The position numbers and the translations under genes were made by a program. The notes under the pieces are model-generated. The model was not told the origin of the DNA, searched no databases, and worked only from the letters and a program-made list of their open reading frames with translations. From NCBI GenBank assembly GCA_016271365.2, contig CM057459.1, positions 822,055,001-822,119,000 of the forward strand: 64,000 nucleotides of DNA, read 5' to 3'. Shown in pieces: positions 54,439 to 64,000 of this stretch. This DNA comes from Neoceratodus forsteri (Eukaryota; Chordata; Ceratodontiformes; Ceratodontidae). Numbering within the stretch: the first letter of the stretch is position 1; each line of letters opens with the position of its first letter.

Positions 54439-56074
54439 AGCTGGATATTCAAACTGCGCTATTTTGTGGTGCAAGCCCTTGCGCTGCACAAAATAGTTGC
54501 GCAGGGGTGTGGCCGGGGTGATATTCAAAGGAGTCGTGCTATTGAGCAACTCCTTTGAATATCACCCCCCCAGCCACAGCCACTGTGCATGGCGCAGTGT
54601 AACTTGCACCACCACAAGTGGTCAGAGTGGAGCATTCAAGTTGTGGTGGCGTAAGTACCATTGTGCCATGCGCAAATTTCCCATATTCAAAAGGTGACAT
54701 GCAAATGGGGCCATAATTCATGCAAGGTACGGGGAGCCATTTGCATCTATTTATGGCCCCATTTGCATGCCATTAGCATGCAGGTGCGCTGATCCCTGAG
54801 GACTTGCGCCTGGCAGCCCTCTGCAGCCCGATCGCAGGCAAAAGTGTGAAAATCCCCCTTCCCCCCAACTGGACCGATCACGGGCATAAGGTTAAATAAC
54901 CCCCCCAGCCCGATCGTGGGCATAATTGTTAAATGTCCCCCACACCAGCCCGATCACAAGCAGCACAGAGTCCAATTCCCCCCAGAACATATCCCTGGTG
55001 GTCCAGTGGACCGTGAAGCCCGATCGCGGGCAGCAAAGTGATTAAACCTCCCCCAAGATCATATCCCTGGTGGTCCAGTGGACCGTGAAGCCCGATCGCA
55101 GGCAGCAAAGTGATTAAACCTCCCCAAGACCATATGCCTGGTGATCTAGTGTCCCCACCCACGAAGCCCACCACCACGCTCCCCGGCAGCTGGCGGGCGG
55201 CAGCATCCACCCCTGCCGCCTTGCCGCCCGCCGACTGACTGCCTGGTGGGCTGCGCCCGTGGTGCAGAGCAAGAGCCAATGGGTGTGCTTCACTCTATCT
55301 AAAGGCAGTCAGATATGTACGTAATTCATTCATTCACATATCTGGACTGCCTTGTATATTATGGACTGCATGCCCATTGGCTCTTGCTCTGCGCCAATGG
55401 TGTGCAGCCCTACCCAGGCAGTCGAGTCGGTGGGCGGCGGCACGCAGGCGGTGGGATGCTGCCGCCACCGGATGTCGGGGGGAGCAGGTGTGGAGTGTCA
55501 TGGTGGGGACACCAGATCACCAGGGATATGGTCTTGGAGGATATCACTTTGCTGCCCGCGATCGGGCTTCATGGTCCACTGGACCACCAGGCATATGTCC
55601 TTGGGGAGGGTTTACTTTGCCCCTGTGATCGGGCTAGTGGGGTGGGTGTTATTTGTCACTTTTGCCCGTGGATCGGGCCAGTCAGGGAGGGGTTACTATG
55701 CCCCGTGATTGGGCTGCAGGGGGCATAGGGAGTAAGTTGAGGCCACCCACAGGTGGCAGCTGCCTGTTGCGCCCTGCAATGCGGCAGTTCACCTGTGGGT
55801 GGCCTCGACTACTCCTTTTTTGGGCTCAAAGTTGTGCAGGCACAGGTTGGGGTTGCATCTGACAACTCTGCACAGCCCGTTGAATATCGGGCTGTGCAGT
55901 TTATGCATGGTTTCTCCCCCTCCAGTTCAGCATGCATTCATTTGCATTGCGCTGTTGCTCAGCTTGCCTTGGGGGCACAACTGCCTCCTGCTGAATATGG
56001 CAGAATGGCGCAATTTCAGACTTGTGCAAGCGCAACCCTATTGCGCATCGTGCAACCCTTTTGAATATCCAGCC
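54439..56074. mobile_element. Foldback-type palindromic DNA element, copy 2
   Basis: 1,636 bp, same orientation and architecture as copy 1. It starts AGCTGGATATTCAAACTGCGC and ends TTTTGAATATCCAGCC. The inner palindrome is centred near 55325 (AAGGCAGTCAGATATGT facing ACATATCTGGACTGCCTT), and the same 'ggtggtccagtggaccgtgaagcccgatcg' modules flank it. It differs from copy 1 by indels within the repeated modules. No protein is encoded. Flanking bases CTCAATG and CCCAATG are similar but not identical, so a target duplication is only possible. Confidence 0.85.
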
Positions 56075-56079
56075 CAATG

Positions 56080-56685
56080 TCTTGTTTGCTTCTTGTAGAA
56101 TGATGGTTTTACAGATTTACATGAAACTTTCAGGATTCATTGTGCAAGACAACATCCACAATCCCCGTAAGTCTTATGTAAATCTGTTAATTATGTTTAG
56201 AGATATTAAAGTGTGAAAAAGCCTTATTGTTCCCCATTGACATCAATGGTGTTTTTTTCTGAATTCTTGCTCTCCACTAGACAAAAAGCTATAAATGTTT
56301 AAATTGTGGATTTTTGTATGATTGTGTAAGTTGATGGGGAAGGATTTACTAGGGGGATTAAAGTTTGGGAATTTTGTAGTTTTTAAGCTCTATGTATCTG
56401 AAAAATCGTGTTTTTATCGTTTTTCCATCTGTTCCAAAATCAAACACTGAGATAATGTACCACATGCTCAGAAGGGCTTCAGTTCATTAAAGTGTAGAGA
56501 GTGCGGCTGTCAATATTTTGAAAGTGTTAAAGGTTTGCTCCAGTGCAGAGAAAAAAAAATGAAAAAGTCAAGATTTTAAAAGTTGCTGTGTATATGTAGA
56601 TTGATCTGAAGTTATCTTCTGGGGGTAGAACCTGATACCTTGTTTAGTGTTTTACTTATTAAGTTAAAAAACTGGGTTTGAGCAG
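56080..56685. other. No recognisable feature
   Basis: Non-coding AT-rich DNA. No repeat relation to other parts of the window noticed. Confidence 0.4.
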
Positions 56686-57017
56686 TGTGACTGAAAGTAA
56701 AATGGAAGAGCCCGACTTCCCTTTCACTTTTACTTTCATTTGCGCTTCTCCATGATATACAATTTATTAAGATAAGATACAATATATTAAAATATCTTAA
56801 GATGTCATATCCCATCAAATATAAAAGTAAATTATTAAAAAAAGTAAATTATTTATATTTCAAGCCTGTCAGACAACTATGTCCCACTCCCCATGTGGCT
56901 ATTTGTTATGTGTAAATCTAAAATAATTAGTCCGCTCCTCCTGTATTTTTTTCAGTTCTGTGTTAATCGGAATTATGTCTGTCTAGAGTGTGTTGGGGGG
57001 AGGGTCACTATTCATTA

Positions 57018-58060
57018 GAAAATGGGCTAAAGAATTCCACTAATCAAATTGGCTGGCATGGGTAGATTAACTTCCAGTGAGAGCCGGCAGAAAACAAGTG
57101 CCAACTTGGGGTGCTTCAATACTTAGGGTATTCTTGGGGACCCTGAATTTTCAAACATGCCAACCGTCATGTTTTTCCATCTCACTTAGCAAGATTCCCC
57201 TCACCTGCACTGCTCCATACCACCGATAACAAACAGGAAAACCTCACACCACAATATTCAACTGAACACTGAAGTAAATTTAAAAAGGCACCAAAAAAAA
57301 GTGAAAAACTCTATCAGTCAGTTCCACACATTCAGTGGTGCCAGTCTGCTCTGCTCCCCCCACCGCTCACTCACTACTCATTCAAATGGAAACCCTTTGA
57401 ATCATACAGCACGTCCAGGAACTGGTGCCCAAGCTCCACAACTGCACTTGCAAAACCATTTAGACATCTTTATCTTCAACAATTGCCACTGATCTGTCAA
57501 AGAAAAAAAAACATTTTCCAATCCAATTAGTAGCCCTAGCCGGTTGCATGCTCACCACTACTTATACAGCATGTCCATGAACTGTATGCCCAAGTCATCC
57601 AAGCTCCACAACCATTCCTCCAAAACCATTTAGACATTTGTTCAAGTTCTAAGTACAATTTCATTACCTCCAAGGTACCAGCTGTCTCCACAGTTGCATT
57701 TCTACCTAACACCTCCAGTAGTGTCCCAGTAAAACAAGTGAGAAAGGCTGCACTGCACTCTATGGGCAAGCACTGTTAACTACACCAGTAAGGAACTACT
57801 TTACTACCAAAACAACTTCAAGTTCATTTTTAGTCACTTTTTTACCATGTTTTTTTTATTTCTTGAATATTCCATAAAACCTTTATAGTTGCGTTACCCA
57901 TTTTCTAAGTGCACCAATGCCATCTAGGGTGGGCGGTATGGGCAATAATGGACCTTCCAGGAGCTATAAGTCCCTCCGTGTGTGCTGTCAGGCCTCATTA
58001 CCCCCTGGGAAGTCTGGTATTGCCCAATTCCACCTACTGTCAGGTATTATTGCTTGCTTA
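57018..58060. mobile_element. ~1.04-kb insertion present only in unit 1
   Basis: Unit 2 reads 'tttttcattatatcagtgtattt' at 62358, whereas unit 1 reads 'attcatta', then 1,043 extra bases, then 'tatcaatgtattt'. TTA occurs at both edges. Inside, TTAGAAAATGGGCTAA at 57015 is nearly complementary to TTACCCATTTTCTAA at 57894-57908, so a smaller inverted-ended unit of about 0.9 kb may form most of the insertion. No transposase is visible. A deletion from unit 2 is the alternative. Confidence 0.55.
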
Positions 58061-59337
58061 TATCAATGTATTTAACTTTCAGAGTTGTGAGCTGATGGAT
58101 GTCAATTGTGTCTGCCTAACAGAGACCATTATCAGATTTTTGACCCAGACCACTAAATACTGCTTCTGTTTCAAGAGTCACTCACTGCATCACTAGGCAC
58201 ACATCATTTCTTTCCTGGCTACTTCTTCATAGTTCAGGTGCTGTGGTTGTAAGCAGCAGTAGCCATCTCTGTTGTGAGTCTAAAATAACAGGACTGAAAT
58301 TACCATTTAGGAATAAGAACTTGCAGTGGCATTTTGCTGTTGTATCTTTATGTTTTGTCAAGAAATGAGGGCTCACCTATCAGGGAGAAAGGAGTTACAG
58401 CATTTTGCAATGAAATCACTGGTAATCTTGAAACACGTAAAGAAAGTACTAAACTAAAGCATGGTGTTAGTGATAAGAACTCGGTGGAAGGCATCGTAAG
58501 GCAGTTGTTTATTACTCTTGAGAAACTTTTTTGGCTGAAGTGAATCTCACATGCAGTACAATATGATAATCCTTGAAAACCACACTTCACGGTGACAGTA
58601 TATCGGTAACCTCTTCTCCCAGCAATGTGTGACCCCTGTCTTTCTTGAGTGTCTCCATGTCTTCCATAACCACAATCCTTCAAGACCACCAACAAATAAA
58701 AATGTATATGTTAAAGTCAAAGATAGGGCTTGTAAAATAGTATCCCTCACTCCCACCTGAAGTGATACTGTTTCCCCAATGCGAATAGCTTCCCATAGCA
58801 AAAAACAAAACAAAAAAAACTAAAAAAAAAAAAAAAAAAATCTAATTATATGAGTGTAATATTGTTAGCAGGCAGGGCTTACTGGCTCAGTACACAGATA
58901 TTGCCCACCCCTCTCCGCCCTGCTACCTGATATAGTTCCATTAGAAGAGCTCCGTTCCCCAATTGTTCAGCACCTGATGCACTAGTAGTCCTTACAGGTA
59001 AGATGGGAGAATGGCAGCTGGCAGAAAAGAAAGTTTGGGAATTACTTCTGAACAGACCCCTTCCTCCTTTGAAAAGGATCTACTAAATGTTTCTAACATG
59101 GTATGTTTGAACTAAGTCATACTGCTCTCACTTTCTCATGCTCCTGACTTTTGATCCCAGTCAGGCAGTGGCAGCAGCTCTCCTGGTGCTGTTCAACCTT
59201 TGGGTTTTTTTCTGGAGTTTGCTCTGATTTTTGGAACACCGCAGTTACTGAAATAAGCTTCCAAGATTTTTCTTTTGTTTTTCATTATTTATTTGACTGA
59301 CAAACTCAAGCAACATAAAAGTGGTGTCAAGGGTCAA

Positions 59338-59462
59338 GTTTATTAAACAGGGAGTTTCGGATGATCAGGGTTCATTAGATGGGGTTTGAGTAAACCTCTG
59401 TCTAAAGAACCCCGATCATCCCAAACTCCCTGTTTAATGAACTTGACACTTGTCATCACTTT
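59338..59462. repeat. Long hairpin in unit 1
   Basis: CAAGTTTATTAAACAGGGAG, then 'tttcggatgatcagggttcattaga', is answered by 'tctaaagaaccccgatcatcccaaa' and CTCCCTGTTTAATGAACTTG. The arms are about 50 bp around a short loop. The equivalent position in unit 2 (63605-63755) also folds. Confidence 0.8.
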
Positions 59463-59884
59463 TACTATGCTTGACAGTACTACTTGACAGCACTTGACAG
59501 CCCCAATGATTCATGAAGAGTTTTGCATATTTATATTTTTATAGGATGGACTCAGGAATATGTGTCCTTCTTACTGAAAATGACTTATTTTAACCTACTG
59601 CACATTACAATAATGACGATATGTGGAACATTTTTAATCTTCATTTAAACTGATGTTTGATAGTTCAGCCAATTTCTCTGTACCCAGCCTGGCAATACTT
59701 AAAATAATTTTTCCTTGACTATCTGCTTTTTTTTCTAACTCCTATAATATGCCTTAGTAAATGAACAACAATAAGTAAACTGAGCTTGGAATTGACTGTT
59801 GTTCACTTTCAGTTTTACTTACATTTGCACTTAATGGTGACATACAATATATTAAGATAAGATACAATAAATTAAGATATCATT

Positions 59885-62165
59885 ATTGACATACAAGTTC
59901 TCAGGGCCTAGCGGTGGTGCTTGACCTCTAGTCCCTCTCAGTGGCAAACAATGACCCAGAGACTCTCACAAAGGCTTATAATTTGGCCATTTCAGCAGCC
60001 CAGGATGTCATTGCTCCTGTCCGAGTTCATCCTCTCTCCCTTTGCCCTCGATCCCCATGGTTTGATGGGATTTTAGGGAGATGTGGCAACTAGGACAAAG
60101 GATAGAGTGTTGCTGGTGGAAATCTGCTCTTGATGCTGACCACCTTAGATTGATGGACCATTATCAAGTCTATCGATCTGCAATCATTTGTAAGAAGGCA
60201 GAATTCCTGTCTGGGGAGATTGCAGCTGCACAGAATTGACCAGCTCAGCTGTTCTGAACTGTAGACAGACTGTACAACTCAGCCTGTCTACAAGTTCAGA
60301 AAGCTTTTTTGCAATTAGAGCGCAACAAACTTTCTTGATTCTTTGCAAATTAAGGTGGCTGACATCAGGGCAGAACTCCAACCAGCACACTCTATGGGCA
60401 TTGCTTCTGATCAGCATGAGGCCATTGCACCTCGGTTTTCCTGGAGTACCTTTGACCGACCAGCATTCATGGATGTCATGCTGATTGTTCAGAGTGTGCG
60501 CCCTACATGCTATAGTTTGGACCCAGGACCTACTTCCCTGATTTTGGGTTGTATCAATTCCATTGGTCCAGTCCTAGCTCAAATAGTCTGGTGCTTCTTG
60601 GAAACATGTGAGTTTCCTAGCTCCCTGAAAGAGGGGGTGGTGACACCACTCTTGAAGACAGGTTCTTTGGACCCAGACTGCCTTGCAAACTACAGACCAA
60701 TCTCTAACCTTCCCTTTTTAGGGAAGGTGATTGAGAAAGTAGTGGCTGCACAGCTGGAGGACCATTTGACCATCCATGACACCTATGAACCCCTCCAGTC
60801 TGGATTTCCAAGGAGAGGCATAGTACTGAGACAGCGCTGGTTCAGGTGCTCAATGATCTACTGATGGCTAGAGATCAGAAGAGCTGTTTCATCTTAGTTC
60901 TTCTAGATTTCTCATCAGTGTTTGACTCTGTGGACCATGGGGTCCTGCATGACAATCTGAGGTTCATCTGTGGACTGGCTGGTACAGTCATTCGGTGGGT
61001 TATATGGTTCCTCATGGGAAGAACTCAGAAAGTGGTGTCCAGGATTTATTCCTCGGATCCAGTTTCTCTGTCATGTGGGGTTCCTGAGGGGTCAGTGCTG
61101 TCCCCATATTGTTTGCAGTGTATATGCTGCCCCTCGGAGACATTGTAAGAAGGTATGGGTCGGGGTTTCACTGCAATGCTGATGATACCCAGCTATACCT
61201 TTCTTTTGCACCCAGCCATGATGGAGCTCTCTCAGTCTTCAATAGCTGTCTCGCAGAAATCCAGGAGTGGAGGGATTTAAGTTTGTTGAGGTTGAACTCA
61301 GGTAAGACTGAGGTGCTGGTTGTGAAGCCGGGTCACCGGATAGGGGGGTTGGGGGTGGGTTCACCCTCTGGACTTTTTCTTGGGGGCATCTCTCTGCTGA
61401 CCTCTGAGCAGGTGTGAAACCTGGGGGTAATTTTTGATGAAGGGCTGACCCTGCATTCTCAGGTGTCAGCTGTCATGAAATCTTCCTTTTACCACCTAAG
61501 GAATGTCTCCAGGATTAAGCACCTTGTTCCGTCCAGCGACCTTCCTACTTTGATCCACCCCTTTGTGTCTTCGTGCTTAGACTATTGCAACTTCCTGTAC
61601 CTAGGGCTACCAGGGGTGGAAATCTGTCACCTGCAGCTAGTGCAGAACACAGCAGCCTGGCTCTTGAAGGGATCATCTGAGTCCTGTCATATTTTACCGG
61701 TTCTACATGGACTGCACTGGCTGCAAGTTCAGTGGCAGATCACCTTTAAGGTCAGTCTTCTGACTTTTAAAGCCCTACACAGACAGGGCCCAGACTTCCT
61801 GAAAGAGTTCCTGGTTCCCTACTGCCCTGGACGATTGGTCTGCTCAGCCAATGAAGGGTTGCTGGAGATTCCAAGGGTGTGTTTGAAATCTTCTGGGGCC
61901 AGAGCTGTTATGCATGCAGCCCCAACCCTTAGGAATACTCTACCTCTTTGGTTATGGGAGTGCACAACCATGGTGGGATTTAAGCAAGCGCTGAAAACTT
62001 TTTTATGGCACCAAGCATTTGGTGAGTAATTGCTTGATGTTATTAATGATCTTATATATATTACATGTTGTTGAGATGTTTGTTTTGTGATTTTAAACTT
62101 GTTAGGCACCTTGGCATTTAAAAGGTGCCTTATTAATAAAGTTTATTATTATTATATATATTATT
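59885..62165 (+). mobile_element. L2-group LINE, 5'-truncated
   Basis: Inserted into unit 2 of the tandem duplication. It starts within the region upstream of the reverse transcriptase and runs to the L2 3' end 'ttaggcaccttggcatttaaaaggtgccttatta', AATAAAGTTTATTATTATTA. The tail is a TTA-type microsatellite, as usual for L2. It is frameshifted throughout. Flanks equal continuous sequence in unit 1 near 56800-56830, so the insertion came after the duplication, or was lost from unit 1. Confidence 0.85.
59930..62029 (+). pseudogene. L2 reverse transcriptase
   Basis: Read in several frames. Pre-palm region: SVANNDPETLTKAYNLAISA, then DVIAPVRVHPLSLCPRSPWF, typical of L2. At 60343-60864: EGVVTPLLKTGSLDPDCLAN, YRPISNLPFLGKVIEKVVAA and QLEDHL. 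At 60846-61148: VLLDFSSVFDSVDHGVLHDN and SLSCGVPEGSVLSPY. Near 61109: YMLPLGDIVRRYGSGFHCNA followed by DDTQLYLSF; the catalytic motif is NADD rather than YADD. At 61463-62029: SSFYHLRNVSRIKHLVPSSD, PFVSSCLDYCNFLYLGLPGV, LQLVQNTAAWLLKGSSE, FKVSLLTFKALHRQGP and a C-terminus ending LKTFLWHQAFGE. The last segment is one long open frame. Stops and frameshifts elsewhere kill the gene. Confidence 0.9.
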
Positions 62166-63604
62166 ATGTTATATGTTATCAAACATAAAAGTGTATTATT
62201 CATGTTTCAAGCCTGTCAGACTATTGGGTCCCCCCGCCCCCCGTGATTATTTGTTATGTGTAAATCCAAAATAATAAGTCTGCTCCCCCTGTATTTTTTC
62301 AGTGTTTGTTTCATTTGAGTTCTTTCTGTCTACAGTGTGTTTTGGGGTTGGGGTCACTTTTCATTATATCAGTGTATTTAACTTTCAATGTTGTGAGCTG
62401 ATGGATGTCAATTGTGTCTGTCTCACAGAGATTATTGTCAGATTTCTGAACCAGGCCACTAAATACTGCTTCTGTTTCAAGATTCACTCACTGCATCACA
62501 AGGCACAAACCATTTCTTTCCTGTCTACTTCTTCATAGTTCAGTTGCTGTGCTTGTAAGCAGCAGTAACTATATCTGTTGTGGGTCTAAAATAACAGGAC
62601 TGAAATTATAATTTAGCAATAAGAACTTGCAGTGGCATTTTGCTGTTGTATATTTATGTATTGTCAAGAAATGAGGGCTCACCTAGCAGGGAGAAAGGAG
62701 CCACAGCATTTTACATTGAAACTGCTGACGATCTTGAAACCTGTAAAATAAGTACTAAAATAAGGCTTGGTGACAGTGATAAAAACTCAGAAGAAGGCAC
62801 CATAATGCAGTTGTTTGTTACTCCTGAGAAACTTTGATTGGCTAAAGTGAATCTTAAATACTGTACAATATGATAACCCTTGAAAACCACACTTTATGGC
62901 ACCAGTATTTAGGAACCCCTTCTCCTTTCAATGTGTGACCCCTGCCATTCAAGATGGTGTCCACGTCTGTAACCACCATCCTTCAAGACCACCAACAAAT
63001 GAAAATGTATATGTTAAAGTCAAAGACCCGTCTTATAAAATAGTATCCCTCACTCCCACCTAAAGTGAAAATCTTTTATCAATGTGTATAGCTGCCTGTA
63101 ACAATAAATAAATAAATATATGACTGTAGCATTATTAGCAGGCAGGGCTCACTGGCTCAGAACACAGATTTTGCCCCCTCCTTCCCTCCCTGCTCCCTGA
63201 TATAGTTCCATTATGTGAGTGCCATTCCCCAATTCTTCAGTGTGTGATGCGCTAGTAGTCCTTGCAGATAAAATGGGAGAATGGCAGCTGCCAGAAATGA
63301 AAGTTTGGGAGTTCATTTTGAACAAAAACCCCCTCCAAAAAGGGATCTGCTGAAGGTTTGCAACATGGCACGTTTGAAGTAAGTCACTTGGCTCTCATTT
63401 TCTCTTGCTCCTGGCATTTGATCTAAGTCAGGAGTGGCAGCAGCTGGCCTGGTGCTGTTTAGCCTCTGGGTTTTGTTCTGGAGTTCGTTTGCATTGAATT
63501 TAGGAACACTGCAGTTTACTGAAATAAGCTTCCAAGATTTTTTGTTCGTTTTCATTATTTATTTGATTGGCAATCACAAGCAAAATAAAAGTGGTGCCAA
63601 GGGT

Positions 63605-63757
63605 CAAGTTTGTTAAACAGGGAGTTTCGAATGATCAGGATTCATAAGATCAGGGTTTACTCTGTTCGGGGTTTATTAAATGCGATTTAAGTAAACCTCA
63701 GTCTAATGAACCCTGATCATCCCAAACTCCCTGTTTAACAAACTTGACCCATGTCAC
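63605..63757. repeat. Long hairpin in unit 2
   Basis: GTCAAGTTTGTTAAACAGGG is answered by CCCTGTTTAACAAACTTGAC, with 'gatgatcag' or 'gatcaggattca' facing 'tgaaccctgatcat'. The loop is longer than in unit 1, but arm pairing is kept (the outer 20 bases are perfectly complementary). Confidence 0.8.
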
Positions 63758-64000
63758 CACCTATATTTTGCTCAACAACACTGCTTGTCAGCACTTGATG
63801 GCCCCAGTGATTCATAATGAGATTTGTAGTTTTATTTTGGATGGACAGACTGAGGAATAATGACTTATTTTAACAAACTTTACATTACAACTAATGATTT
63901 TATGTGGAACATTTTTTACCTTCATTTAAACTGAATGTTTGTTAGCTCAGCCAATTCCTCTCATACGCAGTCTGGCTATACTTAAAATATTATTTCCTTG

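Larger units (their letters stand above)
56690..59803 (+). repeat. ~3.1-kb tandem duplication, unit 1
   Basis: Matches the sequence from 59804 onward. Anchors in unit 1 versus unit 2: 'tttattaagataagatacaat' at 56760 and 59850; 'tttcaagcctgtcagac' at 56858 and 62205; 'gagctgatggatgtcaattgtgtctg' at 58088 and 62395; 'cttgcagtggcattttgctgttgta' at 58320 and 62627; 'ttaaacagggagtttcg' at 59341 and 63612. Unit 1 additionally carries a ~1.04-kb insertion at 57018-58060. Small frames inside are conserved poorly and are not treated as genes. Confidence 0.85.
59804..64000 (+). repeat. ~3.1-kb tandem duplication, unit 2 (runs off the window)
   Basis: Begins 'gttcactttcagttttacttacatttgcac' like unit 1 near 56715, is interrupted by an L2 at about 59885-62165, then resumes and continues past the window end. 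The last bases (63940-64000, 'gctcagccaattcctctc') match 59663-59720 of unit 1, so roughly 80 more bases would complete it. Confidence 0.85.

Noticed and set aside
52483..55862. Long frames of up to 180 residues on both strands in GC-rich DNA, suggesting host exons.
   Set aside because: They are produced by the inverted modules of the two foldback elements, and the same peptide phrases recur in sense and antisense.

Overview
The window looks like intergenic, repeat-dominated DNA from a vertebrate nuclear genome. I find no intact host protein gene, no tRNA or rRNA gene, no operon-like layout and no CRISPR array. Recognisable protein-coding content belongs almost entirely to decayed transposable elements: CR1-group and L2-group non-LTR retrotransposons, one Ty3/gypsy-type LTR retrotransposon, a Tigger/pogo-like DNA transposon and one unidentified eroded tract. 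CR1 together with L2 and many long inverted-repeat elements suggests an amphibian, reptile or lungfish-type genome. The CR1 3' ends, rich in a TTTCTATG-type repeat, remind me of caecilian amphibians, but that is recollection and I did not test it.

Layout. 1-1690: diverged satellite-like and minisatellite DNA. 2009-3787: a 5'-truncated CR1 on the minus strand. 4584-4692: a CAGA/GATA microsatellite. 5872-9882: a nearly full-length but dead CR1 on the plus strand, with an ORF1 zinc-finger/esterase protein and an ORF2 endonuclease/reverse transcriptase. 11105-12290: a satellite with a period of about 295 bp. 13.7-17.5 kb: CR1 3' fragments and a 60-bp minisatellite. 17.5-18.4 kb: a candidate solo LTR. 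19.2-20.7 kb: an unidentified decayed coding tract on the minus strand. 21.9-25.6 kb: a tRNA-derived SINE and two LINE 3' ends lying tail to tail.

25840-37308 is one giant inverted repeat. Its arms are about 5.1 and 5.5 kb and read as reverse complements almost end to end. It has TA-rich flanks and a TA-rich centre, and an 832-bp Tigger-like element sits at the exact centre. Each arm contains smaller nested palindromes and tandem repeats. 37440-40560 is a minus-strand LINE carrying a 2A-like motif (NVELNPGP) just before its endonuclease, followed by a tandem-repeat region that may be its 5' UTR. 46118-51883 is an LTR retrotransposon with a 5-bp target duplication and a tRNA-Leu-like primer site. 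Its integrase lies upstream of its reverse transcriptase, as in Gmr1-like elements, and a 577-bp SINE-like insert with an 18-bp duplication is nested inside it. 52425-54152 and 54439-56074 are two copies of a foldback-type palindromic transposon. From about 56690 to the end there is a tandem duplication of a unit of about 3.1 kb, with an L2 inserted in the second copy.

The most unusual content is architectural: a palindrome of palindromes, paired foldback elements, a Gmr1-order retroelement and a 2A-bearing LINE. Boundaries and similarities were judged by eye. Alignment and family assignment against a repeat library were not possible here.
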